This document shows positions 30,626-42,014 of a stretch of 64,000 bases of DNA, piece by piece (within the stretch, counting starts at the first letter, position 1; each line of letters opens with the position of its first letter). Source of the stretch: Ascarosepion bandense (taxonomy: Eukaryota > Mollusca > Cephalopoda > Sepiida > Sepiidae); NCBI GenBank assembly GCA_037127315.1, contig JBBBDQ010001270.1, positions 845,001 to 909,000 on the forward strand. Direction: 5' to 3'. The notes under the pieces are model-generated. The model was given only the letters and a program-made list of their open reading frames with translations. It was not told the origin of the DNA and did not search any database. The position numbers were made by a program, and so were the translations under genes.

Positions 30626-30830
30626 TTGGAATCGATTTTATCATTGAAATGTAAATCTTGGTATTAAAAAAATCTCCCAAAATTGAAATATACTTTTTGG
30701 GAACATTGTTTGACAAATATTAGCTGCTTTAAAGTATAACTTATCTAATTTGAAAAAAAATATTGTTGTAGATTCGGGTGAGGAACCACACAAAATAATG
30801 AACATTAGTAATCCAGGAATACGATCAGTA

Positions 30831-30883
<53 letters not shown>

Positions 30884-31303
30884 AATCTTGAAGTAAAGCC
30901 GTGTTTGAAATAGTATGTCCGTGTAATATTATTCTGGCTGAGTGGAGCTCAAAGGTACTATGACTACTGAAGCGGTATTCTCTGTGTAACTTCGGTATCA
31001 TTCGGTAACTCGCGGATCTGTCCCGATATCTCTCACGGATCTCTTTATGGCAGGTGTATATATATACTCAAGTCGAGTCCATTATCATAGAAAAGGGGGA
31101 GGTCCCACAACAATTATTTACTTTAAGTTTAAAATAACACAGAAATATAATTTAAAAACCAAACAGCAGTTGTGTTTTTAACCGACATCACCATGTTTTA
31201 CGTAATTAACGAGGCGTTGACAGGTGAGGTGATAATTATTTTTGTTCTACAGAGATTTTATCAGTAAAACATAATTTAAGAAAGTGACTTGAACTATTTT
31301 TTA
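30626..31303. other. Unassigned, with (AT)n at 30833-30880
   Basis: An AT microsatellite splits otherwise unmatched sequence. A GC-richer piece at 30930-31050 contains CGGTATCATTCGGTAACTCG and TCTCACGGATCTC but no recognised feature. Confidence 0.45.
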
Positions 31304-32110
31304 TATTGGCGGTTACAATCTGAACAACATAAGATACGCAGATAATACAGTGCTGATAACTGACACGGAAATAAAACTAAAAAAACTCCTAAAAAGGGTA
31401 GACGAGGTAATTTGAAAGAAAAGACTACAAATAAACTACAAGAAAACCGAATGTATCGTCATCAGCAAACGGAGGAGCCCAAAATACCAATTACAGGTTG
31501 GAGATACTAAAATCAAGAAAGTACAAAAATTTAAATACCTAGGAAGTGTTCTAACTGAGGACGGAAAGTGCGACACTGAGATCCGAAGGCCAACTGGAAT
31601 GGCCAAGTACGCATTCCAGAAGCTGAGCAGAGTATTAAAAGCCTGGAAAATTTCGCTAGAAACTAAGAAAAGAGCACTGGATTGCTATGTGATGTCTGTT
31701 CTTCCGAATACTTGACAATATCATTAAAGATGAAGAAAAAACTCGAGACAACTGATATGTGGTTCTACAGAAGGATGCTGCGAATATCATGGATCGAGCA
31801 TGTGAACAATGATGAGGTTTTAGAAAGGATGGAAACGAAAAAGATTAATACTGAGCATCAGAAAAAGACGGCTGGATTTCTTGAGACATGTGATGAAGAA
31901 GGAAGGCTTGGAGAATCTGATACACACAGGTCAGATAGAGGGAAAGACAGGAAAAACAGCGGATAACATATTTGAAGGGCGTGAGCAGGTAGATGGCAGA
32001 GCGGAGTTTGAGTGGGGTAACAGGAGAAACGTGCTAAAACTACTAGGGATAGGGAGATGTGGAAAGCCATGATCGCCTACGTCCTGAAGGAACATGGCAC
32101 ATAGAAGAAG
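31304..32110 (+). mobile_element. RTE-clade LINE fragment
   Basis: It begins at the catalytic region (NNIRYADNTVLI, with YADD changed to YADN) and runs through TECIVISKRRSPKYQLQVGD, KVQKFKYLGSVLTEDGKCDT, AFQKLSRVLKAWKISLETKK, WFYRRMLRISWIEHVNNDEV to AMIAYVLKEHGT and an AGAAGAAGAAAAAG tail. Several frameshifts. Loss of the second YADD aspartate alone would kill it. Confidence 0.9.
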
Positions 32111-32117
32111 AAAAAGA

Positions 32118-32999
32118 ATCCTAAAATGTTGGAAAGTATTCTCTTTAATCTAATTTTAGCAATGCTGACTTTAAATTTACTCTAGCCATCGCTCTTATTT
32201 TACAATAATATCGTGTATGATCAACCATACTTTTAAAAATGGACACGTTACATATTTTATATATTTATTTTAAATATCATAGAACAAAATGATTTTTATT
32301 AAGCTTTTCAAGTTATGATTAGTAAATATATTTTTCATTTAATAAAATTATCGTCTAACCGGAAGAAAGTAATGTAGAATTTAAAAAGATTTATGTGTTA
32401 TAAAATATTATAATTAAAATTGAAAACAAAACAAAAAACAACAAAAAAAAAACAAAAAAAACAAACAAACAAACAAACAAACTGAAAACAGTTCTTTTAA
32501 AAATTAATTATTCGTCGAATTATTTTTCTTAAAATAATAGTGTCTTTAATAATTCTTGTTTTTAAAAGCAAATAAATCTTTTTTAATTAAATAATATTTT
32601 ATTGCATTTTTTATTTTCCAATACGGAGTAGATTTTCGAGAAATCTTTTGAAAATTCAACAAGAAAAACATTTCGGATGAAAATTTATTTTCTATATATT
32701 TTATGAATGTTGGGGATCACCTCTTTTTACACATAAGAATGTGTACATATAATCCTGCCTATACAGAGAACGGCAGCGGTTGTCAAAGAGAGTTGAGGAG
32801 TTGGACCGCCGCTAGTTGGTCAGTAAGAATATAGGCTCATTACCCGGACATACTTCTTCACTGCAAGATTGTATATATTGATTTCCTACTAACAGTACTC
32901 CTGGTATTCCTGAATTGACTAACCCGTGTTCCAGTTTGTATATTTTTGTTCAATATAACTTACATTTTTTATCTCCATATCAGCTTTTGTTATTTATTA
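32118..32999. other. No gene; A-rich tract at 32420-32482
   Basis: Very AT-rich. AAACAAAC-type simple repeat at 32425-32482. A slightly GC-richer piece at 32760-32850 is unassigned. Confidence 0.5.
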
Positions 33000-34007
33000 T
33001 TAGCAGTATAGCCCGGCGTTGCTCGGGTGTAATGAAAGCTTTAAAACTAATCCATGGTCCTGGAGCTCAGACTCTTTGGACGTTGGCACGAAAGACTCAA
33101 AAGCAATAATTGTTTCCAGTTAAAACGAAACCGTAGACTGAAAGAAAATGAATGGATGTAAGTCAAATTTTGATTTCTTGGTATCGATATCAAATAAGTT
33201 TTTTCGTCGTAAACTGAATTTTGAAGGCTAAATAAGTCCTCTGAGTAAATGGTATCATCATCATTTATCCATCACATCCAGATGGGGCATAGGACAGCAA
33301 CTTTTTGTTGCTGTTTTGTAACAAACTGTTTTTTTACGGGGCAGGATTGTTAGCCCTGTACCCAACCCCCAAACCTAGAAGACCAGTGGACCATTCTTGG
33401 TCCTTACGTTTACAGTAACTGCTATTCCCAAATGGTCACCCATTAAGTACTGACCAGGATCGATGTTGCTTAATTGCGGTGATCGGACGGGAACCGGTGT
33501 ATTCAACACGATATAGCCGTAGACAAATGGTACCATGGCTGTGACTAAGAACTACAATTATACCTACTTAGAGCCAAACCCGAAGCAAAAACTAAAATAA
33601 AAGGGCTGAAAAAAATACAGACATTCAGGCAGATAAACAGACACACACACAAACATCTTGCCTTTTTTATATATATATATTATCGATTTTCTGCACTTGA
33701 AACTTCTGAATATCGTTTCTTATGCCTTTGTCTGTGAATGTATCAAATTTGATTAAAATCGGACCACTCCTTCTATAACCCGATTTTTTCTATTATCGAT
33801 TTTCGATATTTATCTGGGGTACCTCGACACAAAACCTTGCTAAGAACACTCGAAGTCCTTATAGTAGAACTGTGTAAATTTTCAAGAAAATCGGTTCAGC
33901 CGTTTCGGAGTCTATAGGTAATGGGCACACACACACCCACACACACATACACACACACGCACCCCCCCACACACACAGACAAAGTTCCATTTATAAATAA
34001 GTTTAGA
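33000..34007 (-). mobile_element. Non-autonomous Helitron-like element interrupted by a SINE
   Basis: On the minus strand the 5' end is TCTAAACTTATTTATAAATG at 34007. The 3' end at 33000-33030 is CCCGAGCAACGCCGGGCTAT then ACTGCTAA (fits CTRR). After removing the 268-bp SINE and its 10-bp duplication, about 730 bp remains, close to the 719-bp copy at 7120. A (GT)n-like tract near the 5' end differs in length and purity. Confidence 0.82.
33257..33524 (-). mobile_element. 5S rRNA-derived SINE with target duplication
   Basis: The minus-strand head (33524 to 33403) follows 5S rRNA: GTCTACGGCTATATCGTG, TTGAATACACCGGTTCCCG, CCGATCACCG, AAGCAACATCGATCCTGGTC, TGGGTGACCATTTGGGAATA. The body includes GGTCCACTGGTCTTCTAGG and GGGTACAGGGCTAACAATCC, and the 3' tail is a GATGATGAT-type simple repeat. 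Flanks AAATGGTATC (33247-33256) and AAATGGTACC (33525-33534) are the target duplication, and the empty site is visible at 7570-7590. This is a 5S-headed (SINE3-type) element. Confidence 0.88.
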
Positions 34008-34280
34008 TTTTGTGTGGTTTCCGAACAAGAATCTACAACAATGAAATTTAGTAAATGGAAGTGTGGTTAACATATGTAAAACGATATTTTTAGGAAGATT
34101 TTTTGAAAAGAAAAAAAGAAGAAATAATCCTGAAAGTGTCATTAAAATCCGACAAATATTTGATTTTTGTAAAAATTTCCGAATCAATATGTTTTTCACT
34201 AGAAAAAAAAAAAGATGCAAAAACACTAATCGTAAATATTACGTCAACCTCTGGCACAAAAAATCAATATTTAATATAAT

Positions 34281-34893
34281 CTGTAATGTGATCGCTCCCA
34301 ACTTGGCAGCTAGGATACAGTCGCTTTCTCACCGATGCAGTGTGGCTTCCCTGTGTCTCTTCTACAAATACTTTCACAGCTTCTGCTTCGATGAATTTAG
34401 CTCACTGGGACCCAATATATACGAATTTCCTCGAGCCACAAGATTAGCAACTAGGTCCCACACTTTTACTGTGAAACCAATAAATTGTAAACACAAATTC
34501 TACTCCAGCAGCTTCCTTTCTCGAGCTTCCCGCCTGTGTAATTCTCTTCCGCATACTTGCTTTCCTGACACGTACAATCTCCAAGAATTTAATTGTAAAG
34601 TCAATAGTCATCGCCAGTCTCACTAATGCATTTTTACATCCACCCCACTCTCATCAGTACTCTCTTCCCTCTCTTACTCTCTTCTTGACACCCCCTGCAA
34701 TCTCTTACACCTCATAACATTCCTCCTTGTTCACCCCATTCTCATCAGTAATCTCTTCCCTCACCTACTTTCTTCCTGACATCCCCTGCAACCTCTCACT
34801 CTTCATAACATTCCTCCTATGTAACCCCCTGCCCAACAGTGGCTGTAAAATGTCTTGCTTGGAGTGACACGATTTTAAAAAAATAATAATAAA
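34281..34893 (+). mobile_element. Jockey/CR1-like LINE 3' end, third subfamily
   Basis: CNVIAPNLAARIQSLSHRCS, ASLCLFYKYFHSFCFDEFSS, LATRSHTFTVKPINCKHKFY and ASRLCNSLPHTCFPDTYNLQ precede a stop at 34626. The 3' UTR contains two versions of a CACCCCATTCTCATCAGTA block (34645 and 34735), a local duplication. The terminus GGAGTGACACGATTTTAAAA runs into AATAATAATAAAT. The open frame starts upstream in unrelated sequence. Confidence 0.88.
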
Positions 34894-34973
34894 TAAAATA
34901 CCCTGGTCTTTCATCTTAATAATAACATAAACGTTATTGACGATAAAACTTTGTTTTTATTAAGTTAGGATAA

Positions 34974-35655
34974 ACGAATGCGTGGTCATCAGCAAAAAGA
35001 GCAATCCAAAATGCCAAATACAGGTGGGTGGTACTAGAATCAAGCAAGTACAAAAATTTAAATACATAGGAAGTGTTCTAACAGGAGACGGAAAGTGCGA
35101 CACAGAGATCCGAAGGCGAAATGGCATAGCGAAGAACGCGTTCCAGAAGCTAAGTAAAGTATTAAGAGACAGGAAAATTTCACTAAAAACAAAGAAAAGA
35201 GTACTGGATTGCTATGTGATGTCAGTTCTTCAATACGGCAGTGAATGTTGGACAATATCATCGAAAATGATGGCAAAACTTGAAGCAGCGGAAATGTGGT
35301 TCTACAGAAGGATGCTGCGGATATCATGGACCAAGCATGTGAGCGATGATGAGGTGTTGGAAAGAATGGCAATGAAAAGAAAATTAATAGTGAGTATCAG
35401 GAAGAGACAACTGAAGTTCCTGGGACATGCAATAAGAAAGGAGAGCTTGGAGAACCTGATACTGACTGGCCAGATAGAAGGAAAAAGAGACAGAGGAAGG
35501 CAGCGGATAACATATTTTCAGGGCCTGGTCAGGTGGATGAAGGAACGGGAGTTGCGAGGTGTAACAAGAGAAAACGTACTAAGAGCCACCAGAGATAGGA
35601 AGACGTAGAAAGCCATGATCGCCTACGTCCTGAAAGGACAGGGCACATAAAAGAA
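34974..35655 (+). mobile_element. RTE-clade LINE 3' half, well preserved
   Basis: An open frame from 34982 to 35608 (208 codons) covers VISKKSNPKCQIQVGGTRIK, YIGSVLTGDGKCDTEIRRRN, LDCYVMSVLQYGSECWTISS, AAEMWFYRRMLRISWTKHVS, KRQLKFLGHAIRKESLENLI and RATRDRKT followed by an early TAG. The family normally runs on to ...MIAYVLKGQGT, which is still readable after the stop. The RT catalytic core lies upstream of the truncation and is absent. Confidence 0.92.
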
Positions 35656-35732
35656 CAAGGATACTTTTATCACTATGCTATACAGTTTTTCAACGAAAAC
35701 GGGGCGATATCTATATTTCAAAGACAGTTCTA

Positions 35733-36132
35733 GAAACTTAAGCACGAATTTACACCAGATACTAGATTAGCAACTGGGTCCCACCCTTTTACAGTTAAAC
35801 AAATAAGATGTAACCGTAAATTCTACTCCAACAGCTTCTTTTCTCGCGCTTCCCGCCTGTGGAACTCCCTTCCACAAGTCTGCTTTCCCGACAGTTACAA
35901 TCTCCAGGTGTTTAAATGTAGGGTCAATAGACACCTCCTATCACACTAACTCCCAACTATTTTCAGAACACTCTCATCTACCCAACCCTCATTCTCGGTG
36001 TCCTTACCCGCCTATCACACACCCTCTGTCATTTCCTATATTTAATCAGCCTTTCTCCACTCTACGTAGCCCCCTGCGCAGTAGTGGCAGTGACATGCCT
36101 TGCTCGGGGTGAAACGCTTATAAAAAAACCCC
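35733..36132 (+). mobile_element. Jockey/CR1-like LINE, young 3' end
   Basis: Nearly identical to 14690-15078, with about ten differences by eye in 385 bp. It includes HPFTVKQIRCNRKFYSNSFF, ASRLWNSLPQVCFPDSYNLQ to HLLSH and the GAAACGCTTATAAAAAAA terminus. 5'-truncated at 35733. Confidence 0.92.
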
Positions 36133-36417
36133 AGAAAAAACCTGCACTAACAGGATCTTATTTCTATCGGTTGGTGCAAATTGCGTAATGTAAATTACCG
36201 AGATGTCACTTATACAGGCAGGAATATTTCAAGAGACTCTGTCAGCATGTTCCTTAAAAAGTAGGTTAATTGGGTGAATTAAAAAATAATTTTGATTCAT
36301 GACTCAAGAAGGATAATTACTTTTATTAATGTTCACTATTAATTGAGGTAAGCAGTGGAATAAGTTTTGTTCAGGGTGAGCTAACGCGCAAGCAGTTAAG
36401 GTTTGATTCCTTGCGTG

Positions 36418-36569
36418 GGCGTGACAGAGATAAAGAGAGAGAGAGATTTAATATGTGTAATGATGTGCATATAAAAATTATTCGCTTTCGCCATCTCTCG
36501 CTCTCTCTCTCATTCTCATTATCTCTCTGTCTCTCTGTCTCTCTGTCTCTCTCTCTCTATATATATATA
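36418..36569. repeat. GA and CT/TA microsatellites
   Basis: GAGAGAGA at 36426-36446, CTCT-rich at 36500-36560 with TCTCTCTG units, then AT to 36569, abutting the Helitron-like 5' end. Confidence 0.88.
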
Positions 36570-36846
36570 TCTAATTTGAACATATTTATAAATGGAATTT
36601 TGTCTGTGTGTGTTTGTATGTGTCTGTGTGTGTTCGTTACCTATAGACACAGCGTCTGCGAGTGTTTTTAGCTAGGTTTTGTGTCGAGTTACCCCAGATA
36701 AATATCGAAAATCGATAATCGAAAAAATCGGGTCATAGAAGGAGTGGTCCGATTTTAATCAAATTATATACACTCATAGACAAAGACATAAGAAACGATA
36801 TTCGGAAGTTTCAAGGTTGTAGTTCTTACAATAGTGCAGAAAATCG

Positions 36847-36898
<52 letters not shown>

Positions 36899-37094
36899 GC
36901 AAGATATTTGTGTGTGTGTGTGTGTGTCTGTGTGTCTGTTTATCTGTCTGTATGTCCTTTATACAAATCCACAATTTTTATCCGATTCTCACCAAACTTC
37001 ACACAAATATTCTTTAGGCTGAGTCTGAGCTCTAGGACCATGGATTAGTTTTAAAGCTTTCATTACACCCGAGCAAAGCTGGGCTATACTGCTA

Positions 37095-37095
<1 letters not shown>
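36570..37095 (+). mobile_element. Non-autonomous Helitron-like element, deleted copy
   Basis: Starts TCTAATTTGAACATATTTAT after a T and ends CCCGAGCAAAGCTGGGCTAT then ACTGCTAG before T. It is shorter than the 719-bp copy because the block between the GT-rich part and the final 80 bp is replaced by a shorter, different stretch (TATCCGATTCTCACCAAACT). The internal AT tract is expanded (36849-36893). Confidence 0.8.
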
Positions 37096-37128
<33 letters not shown>

Positions 37129-37130
<2 letters not shown>

Positions 37131-38212
37131 TCTTCATGTGACGTGTCCTTTGAGGAGGTAGGTGATCATGGACTTGCACTTACCCCAATTTTTTGTCGTT
37201 CTCAAAACTTTTCCTCTTGGTATTTCTCCCAAACCCCGCGTCGCCATCCACCTGCTCAAGCACGTCAGGCGAGCCTCGCGCTGCTCTCTCCTTCCTCTCT
37301 TTCCCTCTATCCGTTCTCTGAGTATCAAGTTCTCCAAGCCCTCACTCTACTGTTCCTTCCTGGTGCCAAGTATAAGTTTGCTTTTTTTGCATTCTTCGTT
37401 GTTGCTCACATGCTCATTTGATGGTATCATCAGCATCCTTCTGTAGAATCACATTTCTGTTGTTTCAAGTCCCTCCTTATGTTTGAGAAGATTGTTTTGC
37501 ATTCGTGCCATATAGGAATGCAGATATCATTGAGGGGATTGTCCAGAATTCGCCGCCATATAAGAGGACATATGTCACATAACAGTCCAGCAATCTTTAT
37601 GTGCTTTGAGTCTCTCCTTTATCTTTGAGGAGATTGTCCAGCATTCGCTGCCATATAGGAGGACAGATATCACATAACAGTCCAGTACTATTTTCTTTGT
37701 TTATGTTGCTTCGAGACTCTCCTTCATCTTTGAGGAGATTGTCCAGCATTCGCTGCCATATAGGAGGACAGATATCACATAACAGTCCAGTACTCTTTTC
37801 TTTGTTTATGGTGCTTCGAGTATTTCCTTTAAGGAGATTGTCCAGCATTTGCTGCCATATAGGAGGATCACATAACAGTCCAGCACTCTTTTCTTTGTTT
37901 ATGTTGCTTCGAGTCTCTCCTTCATCTTTGAGGAGATTGTCCAGTATTGGCTGCCATAAAGGAGGACAGATATCACATAAAAGTCCAGTACTCTTTTCTT
38001 TATTTCCAAAGAAATCTTCCTGCCTCCCAGTTTTCTTGAAGTTTATGTTTAGTCCTTCCTTCTCGATTTCTCTTGCTACCTTCTGTAGGAGGTCCTGTAT
38101 TTCCTTTTTCCGTGTCTGCTATCATCACTGTGTAATCTGAGTATCTTATCTTTTTAAGACTGTGGCTGCCGATGACGAAACCTGGCAGGATTTCTAGTTA
38201 TCTCAGAATTGT
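37129..38212 (-). mobile_element. RTE-clade LINE 3' half with internal tandem expansion
   Basis: Minus strand, starting at 38212: NHSLKKIRYSDYTV-like remains of the catalytic region, then EIQDLLQKVAREIEKEGLNI, then the WQRMLDNLLKDEGE region repeated four to five times. The terminal part MENLILRERIEGKRGRREQR and KSMITYLLKGHVT completes it. The tail CACATGAAGAAGAT abuts an AT run. The frame is broken in several places. Confidence 0.88.
37622..38010 (-). repeat. 105-bp tandem repeat inside RTE coding sequence
   Basis: Units begin with TCTTTGAGGAGATTGTCCAG at about 37622 and 37727, then (shorter, missing TCTTTG and with an internal gap) near 37830, and again near 37926; a partial unit precedes at about 37530. 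105 bp is exactly 35 codons, so the expansion stays in frame (minus strand: YGSEC-like CDICPPIWQRMLDNLLKD). Confidence 0.9.
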
Positions 38213-38248
38213 TCGCTATCGTACATATATATATATATATATATATCT

Positions 38249-38566
38249 CATGACAGTCCAGTACTCTTTTCATTGTTTCCGACTATATTTTTCCTGTCTC
38301 TCTGCTTAGCTTTTGAAATGCGTCCTTGGTCATACCAATGCGCCTTCGGATCTCTGTGTCGCACTTTCCGTCCTCAGCCAGAACATTTCCGAGATATTTC
38401 AATTTCTGCACCTATTTGATTTTAAACCTGTAGTTGACATTATGGAGTCTTTTTTTGCCGATGACCACGCATCCGGTTTTCGTGACGTTTATATTCGGCC
38501 CTTTCTCTTCACTTTCCCTTGATACCTTCTGTAGGAGGTCCTGCATTTTATTTTCTGTGTCTGCTT
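38249..38566 (-). mobile_element. RTE-clade LINE fragment
   Basis: Minus strand: QTQKIKCRTSYRRYQGKVKR, CVVIGKKRLHNVNYRFKI, EISRKCSG-like connection sequence, and AFQKLSRETGKI. It ends in an LDCHEI-type segment at the AT run 38224-38248. It covers sequence overlapping the start of the 37129-38212 copy, so it is a separate insertion. Confidence 0.82.
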
Positions 38567-38646
38567 AAGTTAAAACCAAACCAAATAAGAAAACAAAATG
38601 ATCGCCGTGTGAAGATTTATAAATATGTGTGTTTCGTTCTCTCACT

Positions 38647-38651
<5 letters not shown>

Positions 38652-38704
<53 letters not shown>
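38652..38704. repeat. (AT)n microsatellite
   Basis: About 26 AT units. Confidence 0.96.
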
Positions 38705-38708
<4 letters not shown>

Positions 38709-38757
38709 ATGCATGTATGTATGCATACAACTTAAATGTATTTACATTGTAGTTTTG

Positions 38758-38975
38758 TGAGAAAAGAAGATGTGGAGAATTTGACACTCACAAGACATAT
38801 TGAAGGCAAGCAGGGTAGTAGGAAACAGCAAGTAATCTACCTAATTAGCTTGTGTAAATGGATGAAGGAACAGCAAATGAACGTGATAGAGGATAAACCT
38901 TGCTTAGAGCTAGAAAAATAGGAAGCTGTAAAGAGCTATAACTGCCTACATCCTAAAGGAAGAAGTTTTAGGAGT
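38758..38975 (+). mobile_element. RTE-clade LINE 3' end, old
   Basis: RKEDVENLTLTRHIEGKQGS then LISLCKWMKEQQ, and near the end ITAYILKEEVL, match the RTE C-terminus at low identity. No clear GAA tail remains. Confidence 0.7.
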
Positions 38976-39116
38976 TTAAGTGAAGATTCTCTAAGGCAGT
39001 AAGGGAATTTGAAATAAAAATACTTAAGAGCTATATGAAAATGTTCGTTTTAATGTTAGACAATATTAAATTTTAATATTAAAATAATTGCTATACAAGA
39101 AAGTTATTTACCAATA

Positions 39117-39612
39117 ATTGGAGTAGATAGACTAAACTATCGCCCGGTTCACACTCCACCCACGTCTATTGAACAGGTGAAGAGGCTCATCATTTGTTTC
39201 CTGTTTAGGGTGCGGTTTCCGGTTTTCTCTTTTCCAATCTTTTCACATTTCTTTATTTTTTATTTTTTTCAATTGGAGTATATAGACTAAACTATCGCCA
39301 GGTTCACACTCCACCCACATCTATTGAACAGGCGAAGAGGCTCATCCCTTGTTTCCTGTTTAGGATGCGGTTTCCGGTTTTCTCTTTTCCAATCTTTTCA
39401 CTCTTTTCTTTCTTTTTTTCAATTGGAGTATATAGACTAAATTATCGCCCGGTTCACACCCCACCCACGTCTATTGAACAGGTGAAGAGGCTCATCCCTT
39501 GTTACCTGGTTAGGATGTGGTTTTCGGCTTTCTCTTTTCCAATCTTTTTACTCTTACGTAGCCCCCTGCGCATCAGTGGCGTTATCGCCTTGATTTGGGT
39601 GATATGATTTAA
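39117..39612 (+). mobile_element. LINE 3' end carrying three tandem 150-155 bp units
   Basis: ATTGGAGTA(G/T)ATAGACTAAA starts units at 39117, 39272 and 39422. Each unit contains GGTTCACACTCCACCCAC, TCTATTGAACAGG and CGGTTTCCGGTTTTCTC. The last unit runs into a jockey-type 3' UTR end (CGTAGCCCCCTGCGCATCAG ... GGGTGATATGATTTAAAAAA). Not clearly coding. Confidence 0.78.
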
Positions 39613-39729
39613 AAAAATCATTATAGAACAATATGTGATTGATCTCTGATAAAGGTATATGGACAACCCAATCCAGCCGTACTGATGAGCTGTAATACAG
39701 CGAAACAGATCTGTCTGCGGATGACTATA

Positions 39730-39730
<1 letters not shown>

Positions 39731-39772
<42 letters not shown>
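39731..39772. repeat. (AT)n microsatellite
   Basis: AT run that again abuts a foldback-family arm. Confidence 0.95.
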
Positions 39773-39774
<2 letters not shown>

Positions 39775-39782
39775 GCTGGGGA

Positions 39783-39990
39783 AAATCCCGAAGATTAACG
39801 AAATGGTTTTAACAAGCGATATGTTTAATTTATTTGTTTGAACATTTTTTTAATTGATACTCGTATTTGAGTAGATATTCTTTTTTTAATCAAACAGTAT
39901 ATTTATATATTTATTTCTAACGGCCTGATTATTTACGATACATTTTGTCAGAGAAAATGTGTGTCTTTCGGAAAGAATTCGCACCTGCGA
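39783..39990 (+). repeat. Foldback-family repeat, single arm
   Basis: ATTGATACTCGTATTTGAGT, AGATATTC, and CGGCCTGATTATTTACGAT match the arm at 54704-54880. Truncated at the right. Confidence 0.72.
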
Positions 39991-40091
39991 TCCCTATCAA
40001 CATAAGAAAAGCCTCAATTGATCTGGTGCGTCTTGGACCAGTCGACCACAAATGATTGCACAGTCTAATCGAAGTCAAATCAAACCTTATA

Positions 40092-40345
40092 AAACCCATT
40101 TTTGATTCTACGTAAATAATCATCTCTGCTCTGAAAGTGTATTGCAATGTCACTCAACAAATGTAAACATATAATGCTATGGAAAATCCCGATGATTAAC
40201 GGGATGGCTTTAACAACCGACATATTTAATTTATTTGTTTCGGATATTTTAATCGATACTCGTATTTGTGTAGATATTTTGTTTTTAATAATTTTAACAT
40301 TTCAGAGCAAAGATGGTTATTTACGTAGAATCGAAAATTTTGTTA
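40092..40345. repeat. Foldback-family repeat with small inverted arms
   Basis: TTGATTCTACGTAAATAATC ... CTCTGAAAG at 40092-40136 is repeated in inverse at about 40298-40345. Between them a second arm-like copy (AAAATCCCGATGATTAAC ... AATCGATACTCGTATTTGTG) matches 39783-39880. Confidence 0.6.
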
Positions 40346-41189
40346 TACAGCGCTCAGTCCCTTTAACTGACCAAACAGACACGAGCTAAGTAATTCTTGA
40401 ATAAAGAGTATTCAGCTTTTCTCTTTTTTGTCTCGTCTTGGCTGAGGTGGAAGTGACGTCATTTCTGATTTCTATTTCATAACTGACAGCAGCAGTTATA
40501 AATCCGTTGTTGTGCGCTTGGCGATTACAGGATCGACTGCTGGAATAGCATTGTTCCGGTAGGTTCTCTTGGGTGAACAAGTATGATGTTGAAAGACCCG
40601 AAACTTGTCATGACCCACAGGTATAACATCCCTGATGAGGCGATCCTGTGCACTCGTAGGAGTGTATTCATGAAAGATTAATGAAACTGATATCAAAATA
40701 AAATAAATTTATTTCATTTCAAAATTATAAAGTTTTATTGATGACTTCTTAGTATTCGGCTAACTGCCGACTAATATCAACTGCCTAGTAGTTCTACTGA
40801 ACTCCAATAGAACTCTAAAGAACTCTCTAGAACTTCTAAGAACTCCTATGAACTTCCCAAGAACTTCTTGAGTTAACTTCCTGTTAACTCTTATTAATAT
40901 AGGAGGGGGAGTTCATTATCTGAGAAATATGTGTGTTTCACGATAACGAGCACCCAGATTGAAACAGAAGGAAAATATTTTAGAAGGAACCGGAAACCCA
41001 AATCCTAAACAAGAAACAAGGAACAAATCTGCACTCTTGTTCAATAGATTAAAGAAGAAAAGCTTTTTATACCACTGACCGAGTTGAGTTCAATTAAATA
41101 CCTACACGATTCTGTTTAGTTTGCTTTCATAAGAATGGCCTAGAATAAAACATGAATCCATCTCCCTCTAGCTATGGGTTAAACAGCAG
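40346..41189. other. Unassigned; short 10-bp-period repeat at 40785-40880
   Basis: A GAACTCY / GAACTTCY motif recurs about eight times every 10-11 bp at 40785-40880, a small degenerate minisatellite. Around 40595-40640 GAAAC and CTGATGA occur, but in the wrong order for an ordinary hammerhead. No gene. Confidence 0.5.
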
Positions 41190-42014
41190 TTCTCTGTGTA
41201 GGGCCAGGAAGTTGTTTTTCTGTCTGAATCAATCCTGCACATATATAAATCTACCATCCGCCCGTGCATTGAATACTGCTGCCATATCTGGTCGGGTGCT
41301 CCTGCTATCGACCTCGGTGTCCTTGACAAATTCACTGTGTTTGGCCAGGAAGATTTTCCCGTCTGAATCCACCCTACATATATATAAATCTACCATCCAC
41401 CCGTGTATTGAATACATCTTGTCGTGTGCTCCTGCTGTTCACTTCGGGGCTCTTGAAAAATCCAACGGAGAAGCTGTAATGTGATAGATCCCGACTTGGC
41501 AGCTCAGATACAGTCACTTTCTCACCGGCGCAATATGGCTTCCTTGTGTCTCTTCCACAAATGCTTTCACGACTTCTGCTCCGATGAACTTAGCTCACTT
41601 AGCTTAGGTGCCTCCTATATATGAATTTACTCGAGCCACAAGATTAGCAACTAAGTCCCACCTTTTTACTGTGAAACCAATAAATTGTAAACGCGAATTC
41701 TACTCCAGAAGCTTCTTTTCTCGGACTTCCCGCCAGTGGAATTCCCTTTCATAAGTAAATTTCTCGACAGCTACAATCTCCAAGAATTTAAATGTAAAGT
41801 CAATAGTCATCTCCTATCTCACTAACCTGCATCCTCTTGCTCATGCTCCCTTCTCCGTCTACTCCACTCTCATCAGTATTCTCATCCTTCTCTTACCCAC
41901 TTTCTGACCCCCTCTAAAACCTGTCACTCTTTCTCATAACTTTCCTTCTATGTAATCCCCTGCAAAACAGTGGCAGTAAAACACTTTGCTTGGGGCGAGA
42001 TATATTATAAAAGA
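41190..42014 (+). mobile_element. Jockey/CR1-like LINE 3' end with internal duplication
   Basis: The IYKSTIRPCIEYCCHIWSGA region occurs twice in tandem, at 41192-41325 and 41328-41455 (each starting LCxARK near a GTGTAGGGCCAGGAAG or GTGTTTGGCCAGGAAG). Degenerate SLSHRRNMASLCLFHKCFHD, LATKSHLFTVKPINCKREFY and LQEFKCKVNSHLLSH follow, then a 3' UTR and GGGGCGAGATATATTATAAA. Same subfamily as 34281. Confidence 0.87.

Noticed and set aside
34063..34626. 187-codon host protein
   Set aside because: The C-terminal two thirds is a LINE end; the N-terminal third is AT-rich chance coding (K, N, F, I).
40595..40645. Hammerhead ribozyme at the GAAAC and CTGATGA strings
   Set aside because: The two core parts occur in permuted order, and I could not form a stem II or a closed stem I between them.
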